From NCBI GenBank assembly GCA_035771175.1, contig CM069596.1, positions 14,447,501 through 14,511,500 of the forward strand: 64,000 nucleotides of DNA. The letters run 5' to 3'. This document shows, piece by piece, positions 23,589-35,000 of this stretch. The notes below the pieces were generated by a model that saw nothing but the letters and a program-made list of their open reading frames with translations, was not told the origin of the DNA and made no database searches. How positions within the stretch are numbered: the first letter of the stretch is position 1; every line of letters starts with the position of its first letter. The translations under genes and the position numbers were made by a program. Source of the stretch: Paratinospora sagittata. Lineage: Eukaryota; Streptophyta; Magnoliopsida; Ranunculales; Menispermaceae.

Positions 23589-23825
23589 GAAACGCGTTTC
23601 CCCATGGAAAAACGTGTTTTTATTGGCCATAAGTGAATTTTCACTTTATAAGGGAAGAAACGCATTTCCTCTCATTTGTCCAAAAAATAAGTTTCTGCAA
23701 CTCAAATAGCAGAAACATGTTTCCCTCAGTTCTGGCAGAATGGTGATTTTCAAGTAGAAACGTGTTTCCATAGGAATTGGCAGAATGCCATTTCTTTACT
23801 ATTTTTTGACAAAAACGTGGTTCCT
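23589..23825 (+). repeat. Array of GAAACGYGTTTC palindromes
   Basis: Short palindromes at 23589-23600 (GAAACGCGTTTC), about 23607-23621 (AAAACGTGTTTT), 23657-23668 (GAAACGCATTTC), 23712-23723 (GAAACATGTTTC), 23757-23768 (GAAACGTGTTTC) and a degenerate one near 23811, spaced 20-55 bp. They lie just upstream of the TATA-like block, where enhancer repeats are expected in an LTR. Confidence 0.85.
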
Positions 23826-24995
23826 ACTTTTTTGAATTATATTTTCTATATATATGTGCCTTAGCTCATTATGAGCAACCTTTTGCAAAATTTGAAACTT
23901 GTGCTCTATACCTTATTCTCCACATCTTTGAAAAGAAAAACAAGTTTCCAAATGTTTTGATCTTCATCGTAGTGAAGAGACTTCTTCAAGTTTACAAGCG
24001 ATTTTATCAAGCTTTCAAGTGATATCTTTTAAGCTTTCAATTGTTAACCTATATGGTTCATCCTTAGCACATCCCTAAAGTATACTTGATGAAGTATATT
24101 TTGATGATCACAAACAAAATATTTTTTGGTGCTGACGAACATTTTTCAAGAACTTATCTCTGCACCAAAGGAAAAGCAAAAAGCCAAGGAACGACTCGAT
24201 CAAGGAACTCAAAGCTTACATCCAACGATCAAGCTCGTTTCAACTAACGGACTTCAACGATCACATCATGATTTCAAGATCACTTCCCTTGGACGTTTCG
24301 ATCAAGCTTCAAGACTACATCTCTCGATCAACATTCAAGTCATTCAACTCCAAATTACTCTTATTGAAGATCTTATAATGAAGAGTTGGATTTAACAGTT
24401 ATGAGAAAAGAGAAATACACAAAGTATTTAAGGTATATCTTTCTCTAATCGTTATTGCTCAAAATGTTTTTCAAAACCATCCATATATCATTTTCATATG
24501 TTTTCTAAATCTGCATATTTTGATGTCTTAACTATATTTCAAGAAATTTAATACTATATATTTAATTTGAAATATACTGAGTTTTTATTTGCATTTATCG
24601 AATATTTTATTGAGAGTCAAAACTGTTTTCAAAGAGTCTTTCAGGCTAATGACAACGCTATCCTAAACTTGTTAAGTCAATACGCTGATAGGTCATTAGG
24701 ACGTTGATAACGCTCAAGGTTGAAATGAATTGATTAATCAGGACGCTTACTTGTATAATAACGGTCTTATATATTAGTCAACCTCTGAAGTTGTCAGGAA
24801 GTTGACTTAGCATAAGCTCACGGAAAGATCTTTTAAAAGTTCTTCAAACTATCAGGACGCTGATGGTTATAAGTTGATTAAACTATCATGACGCTTTCTG
24901 AATATGAGTGCCCCGACCTTTGGAAATCAACTAAATAACTTTCAGGATGCTGATTGTCCTTCAGCGTGTTTTTAAATGTCTTAACTTATAGGACG

Positions 24996-27900
24996 TTAAC
25001 ACCCCGTAGTTTTAATTATACACCTACGTTGATGGATACGTATACGTATGTAGGAGTTAAACATATATGTGTATAAACATACATAAATTAAGTAGACTGT
25101 ATTATTAAATGCCATACTATCATTAGATTATAAGATGATATAAATGACCTTGATATTATAAAATATTATAAACTATTATAATATATCATTCTCTCACTTA
25201 TCTCAGTCTCTCATCTCTCTCAAACGTGAAACATAAAAAATAAAAAAAAAATAGAGAAAGGAGAAACGAAGGAGAAAAGGAAGAGAAACCTGGGAACGTA
25301 CAATCTTCGCCGAATCGGGACCTACGGTAACTATTTTCACTCTAGTTCTTCGTGAAATCAATATTTAAGCTAGATGTAATGTTTCTTTTGGCGTACTTTT
25401 TGTTGTGGGAGCCGTTTTACAATGTTTCTAAAAATTGGGGTTTCGACCAAACTCGAATGAAAATCCACTAGAAAGGTTGAAAAACACTTTATAGGCTGTA
25501 AGAACCTTAAATATATGGTTAGATTTAATTTATTTGTTAGTTTGTAGTTTTATAGCTATTAGAAGTTAGATTTGATCTTGAATTCCTTTGGAACCCTTAG
25601 ATTTTACATTTGAAACATTTGAAACTCCATTAAAACCCGATGAAACTCTGGTTTGAGACTGTAGATGATAGATTTATCAATTTCAGACATTTCGATGTTA
25701 AGATCATGATTTTTGGATATGCTTTGATATTTTTAGTAACTAAATATATGATTTTCGTGAGTAAAATTGACTTTGGATGCCTCCACGAACATGTAAAACC
25801 TCAATAAAATACATGTTGAAGGTTGTATAATGGTAGCATGATTGATTTTACAGGTGTCAATATGGACATAATAATTTTAGGAATGTTCTATATTTTTAAT
25901 AAAATTGATATATGTTTTCAGTAGAAAACTGAAATTAAGAACTAGTGAAAATATGATTTGGAAATCTATTTTCATTGTTTTTTCTCGTGAAAATATCTGG
26001 ATTGACCATGGAAAAAGTATATTAGCGTCTTCAATTGCTTATGAGTCCTAAATTGAGTTGGAATTTAAATTTATGGAATGTGTATAATATTTTTCAGGTT
26101 GCTAAAATAAAAATTAGTGGTGAATGAGCAAGATTTGGATCAAGTGGACTGCACTGAATTAATAATACTAGTGAGTATGGTTAAGTATGATGTAGATTAG
26201 ATCTTTAAGTGAATTGAAAATATTTATTGGTGATCGAAAGTGAGTGAAATTGATTTATAAAATGGTTATGACAGGTTGAGTTAGTTGAATTTAAATTGGA
26301 ACTGGACTCGGAAGCTGCGAAGATTGTATTTTAAGTTGAAAAGTCTTGTTCTGTGAGTATATTTTCTTGATTTGGTTCTTGTATGACATTATATATATAT
26401 ATATATGAAATGTTTGAATATAAATATGCTATGTATACATTGCGGCATTGTGTTTTAATTTGCATTCATAAATGATTTTTTTTTGGCATTGGCGCATGTG
26501 AGACTTGCGAAGGAAAGTTGGTGTCATTTCGTTAGGCATTAGACCAGGATGAGTGTTATGCATAACCTCATTGTCAGTAGACATGTCACGCCCTGACCGC
26601 AGCCAGAACGTGGGCGCACCACCACAGTGGAGAACGCCAGCCCCGTATCTCACAATATTGTCATATCGCCATGTAGCAACCCAACCGCAGCTGGTCTACA
26701 TCGAAACGATTATTTGTCTGCCACTATTCATGAATAGTGCAGGGCCTCCCTAGGAATCGAACTCAAGACCTCCCTTAAGGAGTTAGATTTCGCATTCCTA
26801 GTAGCCACTGAACATCACAGCGTGCCCCCTACCCAGGTGTGGGCGCACCCCCTCGGGGCGAACGCCTAGCCATTATGGATCCATAATATTGTCATATCGC
26901 CATGTAGCAACCCAACCGCAGCTGGCTCACAAGACGTCCTTGTGTGGCGGTGGCTATACCAGGATAGGACAATATTATGTGGTACTATGGCTAGGCGTTC
27001 GCACCATTCACTCATGAATAGTAGGGACAAATAATCGTTTCGATGTAGACCAGCTGCGGTTGGGTTGCTACATGGCGATAGGACAATATTATGTGGTACT
27101 ATGGCTAGGCGTTCGCCCCGAGGGGGTGCGCCCACACCTGGGTAGGGGGCACGCTGTTCAGTGACTACCTAGGATGCGAATTCAGACTCCTTGAAGGGGA
27201 GGTCTTGAGTTCGATCCCGGGGGAGGCCCCCATTTGTGGACAAATAATCCTGGGTACAAGAGACGTCCTTGTGTGGCGGTGGCTGTACCAGGATAGGACA
27301 ATATTATGTGGTACTATGGCTAGGCGTTCGCCCCGAGGGGGTGCGCCCACACCTGGGGTTCAGTGGCAACTAGGAATGCGAAATCTAACTCCTTAAGGGA
27401 GGTCTTGAGTTCGATTCCTAGGGAGACCCTGCAGTATTCATGAATAGTGGCAGACAAATAATCGTTTCGATGTAGACCAGCTGCGGTTGGGTTGTTACAT
27501 GGCGATATGACAATATTGTGAGATACGGGGCTGGCGTTCTCCACTGCGGTGGTGCGCCCGCGTTCTGGCTGCGGTCAGGGTGTGACAAGACATGTCCTAA
27601 CAAGGATTTGAGGTCCTTGAAATGATTGTGAATTGGGTAATGGAAGGTTGTGACTACCTTGTAACGGCAATACAAGGGTTAGACCCCTGTATTACCTTGA
27701 AGGAGGGATATGGTGGTTTTTGATGAAAAACCTTGCATTGTTTATTTGAAATCCATGAAATGTATATTGTGGCATGTATGACTTAATTGTTGAATGATGC
27801 ATATGTGTTGTATAAATGTTTTAAATGGTTTTGAACGCCAAGTTTCCTTAAATGCATATGATTGTCATATCAAGAAATATATTCACTGAGCTTATTGTTT

Positions 27901-28447
27901 GCTCACCCCATTTCCTCCACTATTTCAGGTACAGAGTCACAAGAAAAAGGAAAAGTCTGAGAGTGATTGCCATGTGATTACATTTGTCTTGCTTATGTAT
28001 GTACGATACGAAGGACATGGACTATTCTTCTCTATTTTGACATGTAACATTGTCACACTACTAGGTATATAATATCACATAGATGGGATGAGATATAATA
28101 CGGATGAGATTTGCATATTTTGGGTTTTGAAAGACATGGTGTGCATGAGGAACTGATAGATGACATTTTGGGTTTATGTTGTGACATTATGATATTGGGA
28201 TGATTATTTATTTTGGATGGAATGGATAAATATATATACATATATATGATTTGTTTTATGGTATATCAGGGAATTCATGAGATGCCCAATTTAGGGGGAG
28301 GTGCCGCCGAAATTTTAAAATATTTTGAGAAAAATTGTGAGGTTATGTTGAGGCTGACAGTGTATTATATATTGTATACAGGAATGTACAGTGTATAGTT
28401 ACACTGTGCCGTTCAGGACGTCAACCTACGTTAGGGGCGTCGTGACA
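24996..28447 (+). mobile_element. Solo Tekay-type LTR (D) nested in LTR E
   Basis: Starts TTAACACCCCGTAG (the usual TGTAACACCCC with the G lost) and ends GGGGCGTCGTGACA. Perfect target duplication GGACG at 24991-24995 and 28448-28452. Same family as 3220-5207 and 15823-20659. The 3.45-kb length includes a 1.0-kb inverted-repeat element at 26584-27587 with its 5-bp duplication. The conserved TTCACTGAGCTTATTG...TATTTCAGG block is at 27890-27930. Confidence 0.87.
26584..27587. mobile_element. 1-kb inverted-repeat element with tRNA-like boxes
   Basis: Ends are TGTCACGCCCTGACCGCAGC and its near-perfect reverse complement (GTCAGGGTGTGACA). A perfect 5-bp target duplication AGACA flanks it (26579-26583, 27588-27592). 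Terminal arms of about 180-200 bp match almost throughout, and internal modules recur in both orientations. A module with GTAGCAACCCAACCGCAGCTGG occurs four times (26672, 26911, and reversed near 27051 and 27480). A GGGGCGAACGCC module occurs three times. A tRNA-like module with B box GTTCGATTC occurs three times (reversed near 26755; forward near 27209 and 27409). The palindrome CACTATTCATGAATAGTG is also present. A single-armed relative lies at 62587-62790. No coding potential. It could be a rearranged SINE or terminal-repeat retroelement, or a foldback element. Confidence 0.75.
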
Positions 28448-29429
28448 GGACGCTTACATAGTAGTAGCGCCCTCATGTTATGTTTTTATCTAGTAGGACG
28501 CTCACGTAATGTAGTGCTCTCATGTTTTGTTTTATGTTTTAAAAGCAGGACGCTTACGCGGATAGTAGCTCCCTCATGCACTTAATAGTTTTAAAACATA
28601 ACAAGACTCTAACTGTGCATTAGCGCCCTCAAGGTTTAAGTCGTCTAAAGTCATAAGTAAGTCAGGATGCTTACGAGTTAGTAGCGCCCTTACTTAAGTG
28701 TTCAGCAGAACGCTTATACGTAGTAAGCGCCCTCAAGGAACAAAATGACAAAGTTGATATTATGTGTTAGGACACTGATTACGGAATCAGGACGCTAATT
28801 CAACTACCATCACTGTTCGAATGAGTACACTACATCAGTTTACTTTTTCAGAACAGACATTTGAACAGAGTATTTTTCAAACTTATCAGAGACCCTTTCT
28901 GATACATGAAAGAAGTTCTTCTAAAGCTTTCCTCTTTCATGAAATCTGAAAAGAACCAGAATGTTAGTGAAAATCACAGTTGCTATTTTCATATAACATT
29001 CTAATCGTTGTGTGAAAACGTTCACATTATTTGAACTTCAAATGTCTAACGGCTATGTCCCACTAAGTCTATAAATATCAACACTTAGGACCAAACAACT
29101 TGCCAATCACTTTGTGTTGTGTCAATACTTTTGAAAGTTAGTCTGAGTCAAAATGAATTTCATTTTCTAATCTTTCAAAATATTTTCATTGATACCTATA
29201 TGATTTTCATATTAAGTTTCAAATATATTTCTATCTTTGAAAATTTGTTTTTATATTGGTATCAACTCAAATTCTCAGCACTGATTCACATTTGGTATCA
29301 TTCTTGCTGATGATAGAATTTGAGAAATAGTTCAAGATATACAGTTGCACTTGATTTCATATTTTAAGTACTGTATTGAACTATATCAGTAGTAGCGTTA
29401 AACTACTGATCATTGAACCAGAAATTTTC

Positions 29430-31857
29430 TGTAACAACCCACTTTAATGAATAAATAATGAAATGAATAGATTAAACAAATAAGGTGGTTTGTGCATGCT
29501 ATGTACTAGGTGTCTTCATCAAATGCAGCCACCATGAACTCCTTCAAACACCTATTAGCTTGCTGGCATGATGGATTAGCCACGTTGTTGATTTGTTTGT
29601 GTGTTGGCAACTAGGTAAAAGTGTTGTTGACCTTGCTGCAATTGAGGATAAGAACTTGCTGGAGCACGTTCTAAAGTAAAGAAAAAAAAACAAACAGAGG
29701 AAGAAAGGAAGAGGCGTTTGATGCTGGAGCTCCAAAATTGGGATTTGCAGCTAGAAAGTGTGGTTTTCATACTGGAATTTGACTGATTTGCTGGAGGATA
29801 ATCCTTGGTTGCTTGGTAAGTAATTCCATGATTTAAACATTGATTTTCATGGCTGAGTTTGAATCTGGTCAATGGTGATTTTGATGTGGGAATTGTACTA
29901 GTTATTGGTCAAACTCATGGATGAAGGACTCCTTGATAATGGGATGATTTTCTAAGTCATTGGTGAGTGTTTTAAACCCTGATTTTCTTTGGCTAAATTG
30001 GGTGTTCCAAGTCTTGCTGGAACAGAATTTTGGAACCAAATTCCAGGGTTAAATTATGATTTTTTTAATGTGCTTCATTGTTGGAAATTGGTATAGTTTA
30101 TATGCTGGAAATTCATTTACAGTGTACTGATATATTTATTGCAGAGAGTTGATAAGAGATTTGACTGAGAATTGAGTATGGTATATGAATATAGATGAGG
30201 TGTTGATAACTGAAAATTTAGTGTATTTGGTTAATGCTAAGGTAAATTGAATTAATGATGAATTTTGACTCATTTGATGAGGAATTGATTAATACGTGTT
30301 GCTGGAATGGTTATTTATGTGTGTGCAATGTAATTACAGTGAGTTGAATATGAATGGAGTGATGATTCATTTGATGACTAATGAACGGAACAAGTGCTGG
30401 AAATTTAGAAAATTGGGCAATGGCAATACATTGGTAAGTTGTTCAATGATAGATTTTGATCAATTTGATGGGTAATTGGCTGAAATTTAAGTGCTGGAAT
30501 TGGTAGAGCATTTGAAGAATGCGTAGGTAACTTGCTTAGGGATTAAATTGATTAACTTATAGAGATGGAAATTTTGTGTTAATTTGGTGATCAAATGAGT
30601 AATTTGATCATGTGCTGGAAATTCTATCTTAGTAACTGAAATGGTAAGGTAATGGGTTATTGATACTTGGTAATTAATCAAGTGATTAAATTCATTTTTC
30701 TAGAATTCATTTGTGTGTGTGTAATGTGTAATTTGCATTGGGTAGATTATGAATTGGATGAGGATTTGTGAACACAATTGAAGTATTGGTGAATTGGTGA
30801 AAAATTGTGGACTTAGGCAAAATTTTGTGATTTGTGAGTATTTCTCACCTTACTTCTCCATGTATAGCATTGTATATATATGAAATTGAATTATTGAATG
30901 CATTATATTATATATGTGCATTGTATTTATGATCATGAGCACGGATTTTATGCATTGACATGGCCTTAGGTATTTAAGATTAAATACCTTGGCGTTGGAT
31001 TTCTTTCTATTTACTTGTTCTTTAGGGAAAAGTGCCAACGGAGTACTTGGATTGGTATTTTGTGAAAATGACTTTTCGAATCACTAAAGAATGTAAGGGT
31101 AGAAGGATTAGTTGCATAACGTGTTGGTTTGAACCCATGGCACAATAGGGGAAATGTAGGCAATGTTATCCTAATGTGACCTCCTGTTGAGGCTTTTCTA
31201 CATATCTTTTATGAAAATGATGCATAATTATATCTTTAGTTTGGAAGCATGTATCATATATTTCCTTACTGCATTTCAATTTAACAATGTCATTTCAAGT
31301 AACATACATGTTTTACATAAATGCATATGTGGAAATTTTTGTGAAAAGTATTCACTGAGCTAGTTGAGCTCATTTCATTTTCCCTTATATTTTTCAGGAT
31401 CAGATCGTAAAGGAAAGGGCAAGGCTTAGAGTTGGTGTAGCCTGCCTTACTTCTTTTAGATGTGAGTTTTGATTTGTACATAAGGAAAATAGTAGATGAT
31501 ATTTGTGTTTTGTTAGTGTATATAATTATCAAAGATACTATGATATATAACATATAGTTCCTGAGACAATTTTGATATGTATATGCTAAATGGAATCATA
31601 ATAAAATAACATTTTGAAGTTCCATGTTTATAGTAAGGATAATCGAATCTTGTGGATTGGGTCAATGACCTCATATTCTGGATGATGATGCCATATCTCG
31701 GTATTTAATTCAACTATCCTGATCCTATACATATTATGTCTTTGGATCGTATGTAACCTTCTGAGTAGAGGCTTATCTGTGCCTCAGGTTTGTTGGGTTG
31801 TGACATTCTCTGGGGTACTGTGCCGGTCGTGACGTCACCCGGGAAGGGGTCGCGACA
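29430..31857 (+). repeat. 5' LTR of the Ty3 chromovirus
   Basis: TGTAACAACCCACTTT ... GGGGTCGCGACA, 2428 bp. It has a 14-bp segment (near 30487) that the 3' LTR lacks. The conserved ATTCACTGAGCTAGTTGAGC...TTTTTCAGG block is at 31349-31399. Open frames on the minus strand in this LTR recur in the 3' LTR and are not genes. Confidence 0.97.
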
Positions 31858-31859
31858 AT

Positions 31860-31874
31860 ATTGGTATCAGAGCC
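31860..31874 (+). other. Primer-binding site (initiator Met tRNA)
   Basis: ATTGGTATCAGAGCC lies three bases after the LTR end and is complementary to the 3' end of initiator tRNA-Met. Confidence 0.95.
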
Positions 31875-32071
31875 TGAAGTTGAGAATACCTACGTTTAAG
31901 TTATAAAACCTTTAAGAAAGATAAAAGCTTTAGAATATTATGTTTTGATTGTATGGGTATTATATGGGTAGTTAGATTATGAATAATGTTATCAATAGTA
32001 TGCTACCGTGCCTGATGTATTTTGCCATTAAAATTTCAGCTTTTTGAAGAAGGGCAAAATCAGGGTTAGCA

Positions 32072-35000
32072 ATGGACCCTAGCGATCAAGATAGGCTTAA
32101 GAGGTTGGAGGAAATGTTTACTATCCAGCAGCAGCAGAATGCTCAACTCCTTGAGATGATTACTAAGTTGCAACAAGATAGGCCACGTGTTGATGCACCT
32201 GCTGTTCAGGGTGTGGGCACTAGTAGTGTTGGTGCCGTGGCTGTCACTCCTCCTGCTGAAATTACTGTACCGACTTATGAGTCTGGTGAAGACGTTGAGG
32301 AGAAGAAATGGTACTAGAAAGTGATGAAAGCATTCAAGATACGAGAACCTCCAACATTTTCAGGCAGTTTGAAGCTTAAGGATGTTGAGAGTTGGATTCA
32401 GCGCATTGAGGTCATCCTTAACGATATGCAGGCTCTAAACAGAGACAGAGTTCGTATGGCTAGATTTAAGTTGGCTGATGCGGCTGATAAATGGTGGGAA
32501 ACTACTCAGAGATCTCTTGGTGAGATCAAAACTTGGATGAGATTTAAGGAGTTGTTTTATGCTACTTACTACCCGCGATCAGAGGTTGATCGGAGACTAA
32601 ATAAGTTCATTCAGTTGACCCAGGGTAGTAGATCAGTTCGAGAGTACGAGCATGAGTTTACCAGACTCTCACTCTTTGCTCCAGAGTTAGTGCCTACCGA
32701 TGCTTTGAGGATGGCGAGATTGAGGGATGGTTTCCGGGATCAGATTCGACAAGGATTAGCTTTGGCTGGTGTGTCGACTTATGATCAGGCTTTGAGGCAG
32801 GCTATGGATTTTGAGACTACTGAGGCTGCGGCGAGATCTAAGACGACGACTATTCTGCCAGTACCTGTATTTCCTTCTGCTTCATCATTTCCATCTTCAA
32901 GAAAGTTCAAGAAGAAGTGGAATAAGAAGCCTTGGGATAAAGATAAGAAGCCCAAGTCTAGTGGTGGATTTTCTGGAGTCGATTCATTTGTTGCTCCTGC
33001 TTCTGTAGCATCTATTCCAGCAGTGTACAGTAAGGGAGATCAGGCTCCAGTAAGATCACAGAGTCAGTCACAGACTGCATCATCAGTTCCGAGACCCGTT
33101 ATTACTTGCTTCAGATGTGGTGTGAAAGGCTACAAAGCTAATCTGTGTTCTGCGTCGAGGAATTTTTCTGCTCCAGCTATTTCTGTTACATCTGGTACGA
33201 GGGAGCAAGCTAAGGCAGTGACTGAACCAGATCCTGATGCCAGCAAAAATCTGATTGAGGGTATGATTTCTATTTGTGATATAATGTTGCATGTGTTAAT
33301 TGATTGTGGTTCTATGTTATCATTCATATCTGGACATGTGGTAGATAGACTTAAGTTGCCTGTGGTTAGAGCTAGTACACCTTTGATTTTGAGTACAGCT
33401 ACGGGTGAGAGAATCTACCCAGATATGATTTGCATGAATTGTGTGGTTAAATATGAGGACCTAGAAATGATTGTGAACCTTAGGGTGTTAGAGTTCCTCG
33501 ATTTTGATGTTATTTTGGGTATGGACTGGTTGGCGGCGTATCACGCCCAAGTAGATTGTTTCCATAAGCAGATTATATTACAGATACATGGGCGGCCATC
33601 AATTGTCTACAGAGGTATGACTTCTACCAGACCCCCTACCCGAGGCAGACTGGCTACTGATGTAGAAACTGCACTCATGGCTAGTATTAGGCCAATGGAA
33701 GAAAAGGATCAAGGCATTCCGATTTATGATATTCCAGTAGTGAGTGAATTTCCCGATGTGTTTCCTGATGATTTACCGGGGTTACCACCCAAGAGGGAAA
33801 TTGACTTTATTATTGAGCTAATGCCTGGTACTAAACCTATCTCTATTCCACCTTATCGGATGGCACCAAAGGAGTTGCAAGAACTCAAGGTGCAGGTAGA
33901 AGAGCTTTTGAACAAAGGGTTTATTAACCCTAGTATGTCACCTTGGGGTGCACCGGTTCTTTTTGTGAAAAAGAAAGACGGGAGTCTGAGATTGTGTATA
34001 GATTACCGTCAGCTGAACAAAGTCACAATTAAGAACAAATATCCTCTACCTCGCATTGATGATCTGTTTGATCAGTTAAATGGTGCCAAATTTTTCTCTA
34101 AGATTGATTTGAGATCAGGCTACCATCAGTTGAGGATTAGAGAAGAAGATGTCCCGAAAACTGCCTTCAGGACGAGATATGGTCATTATGAATTTCTGGT
34201 CATGCCATTTGGGCTAACGAACGCACCTGCAATGTTTATGGATTTGATGCAGAGGGTGTTTAGACCATATCTAGATCATTTCATTATTGTCTTTATTGAC
34301 GATATTTTGATATATTCCAAAACACGTGAGGAGCGTGAGCAGCACCTCCGGATCACATTGCATACATTAAAAGAGCATAGGCTATATGCTAAACTCAGCA
34401 AATGTGAGTTTTGGATCAATGAGGTGAAATTTTTAGGTCATGTGGTTAGTGCTGAAGGTATTTCTGTTGATTCTGCTAAGGTCGAGGCAATTATAAATTG
34501 GCCAAGACCAACAACAGTGACAGAGATTCGCAGTTTTTTGGGTCTAGCTGGTTATTATAGAAGGTTTGTGGAGGGTTTTTCCAAATTAGCTACTCCACTT
34601 ACTAGGCTAACTCAAAAAAACGTGCCATATGTGTGGACTTCAGCATGTGAGGATGCTTTCAATGAACTGAAGAAAAATTGACTACTGCCCCGGTTTTAGT
34701 GCACCCAGAATCTGGAAAAGAGTTAGTGATTTACACTGATGCGTCACACGCAGGTTTGGGATGTGTATTGATGCAGAAGGGCAGAGTAATTGCTTATGCA
34801 TCTAGACAGTTGAAGATGCACGAGAAAAACTATCATGTGCATGATTTGGAGTTGGCAGCAGTAGTTTTTGCATTGAAATTGTGGAGGCATTACCTCTATG
34901 GGGAAAAGTTCACATTGTATTCAGACCATAAGAGTTTGAAATACTTGTTTGACCAGAAGGAACTGAATATGAGACAGCGTAGATGGTTGGAATTCCTAAA

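Noticed and set aside
27364..27440. Functional tRNA gene
   Set aside because: A and B boxes are present but no complete acceptor stem or anticodon arm could be folded by eye; it is a tRNA-like module of a repeat.
26866..27675. ORFs with repeated RLAIVPHNIVLS-like peptides
   Set aside because: Translations of the inverted-repeat modules on both strands; no independent coding evidence.
30850..31553. Minus-strand ORFs recurring at 38127-38830
   Set aside because: They lie in the two LTRs of the same Ty3 element and are duplicated non-coding sequence.
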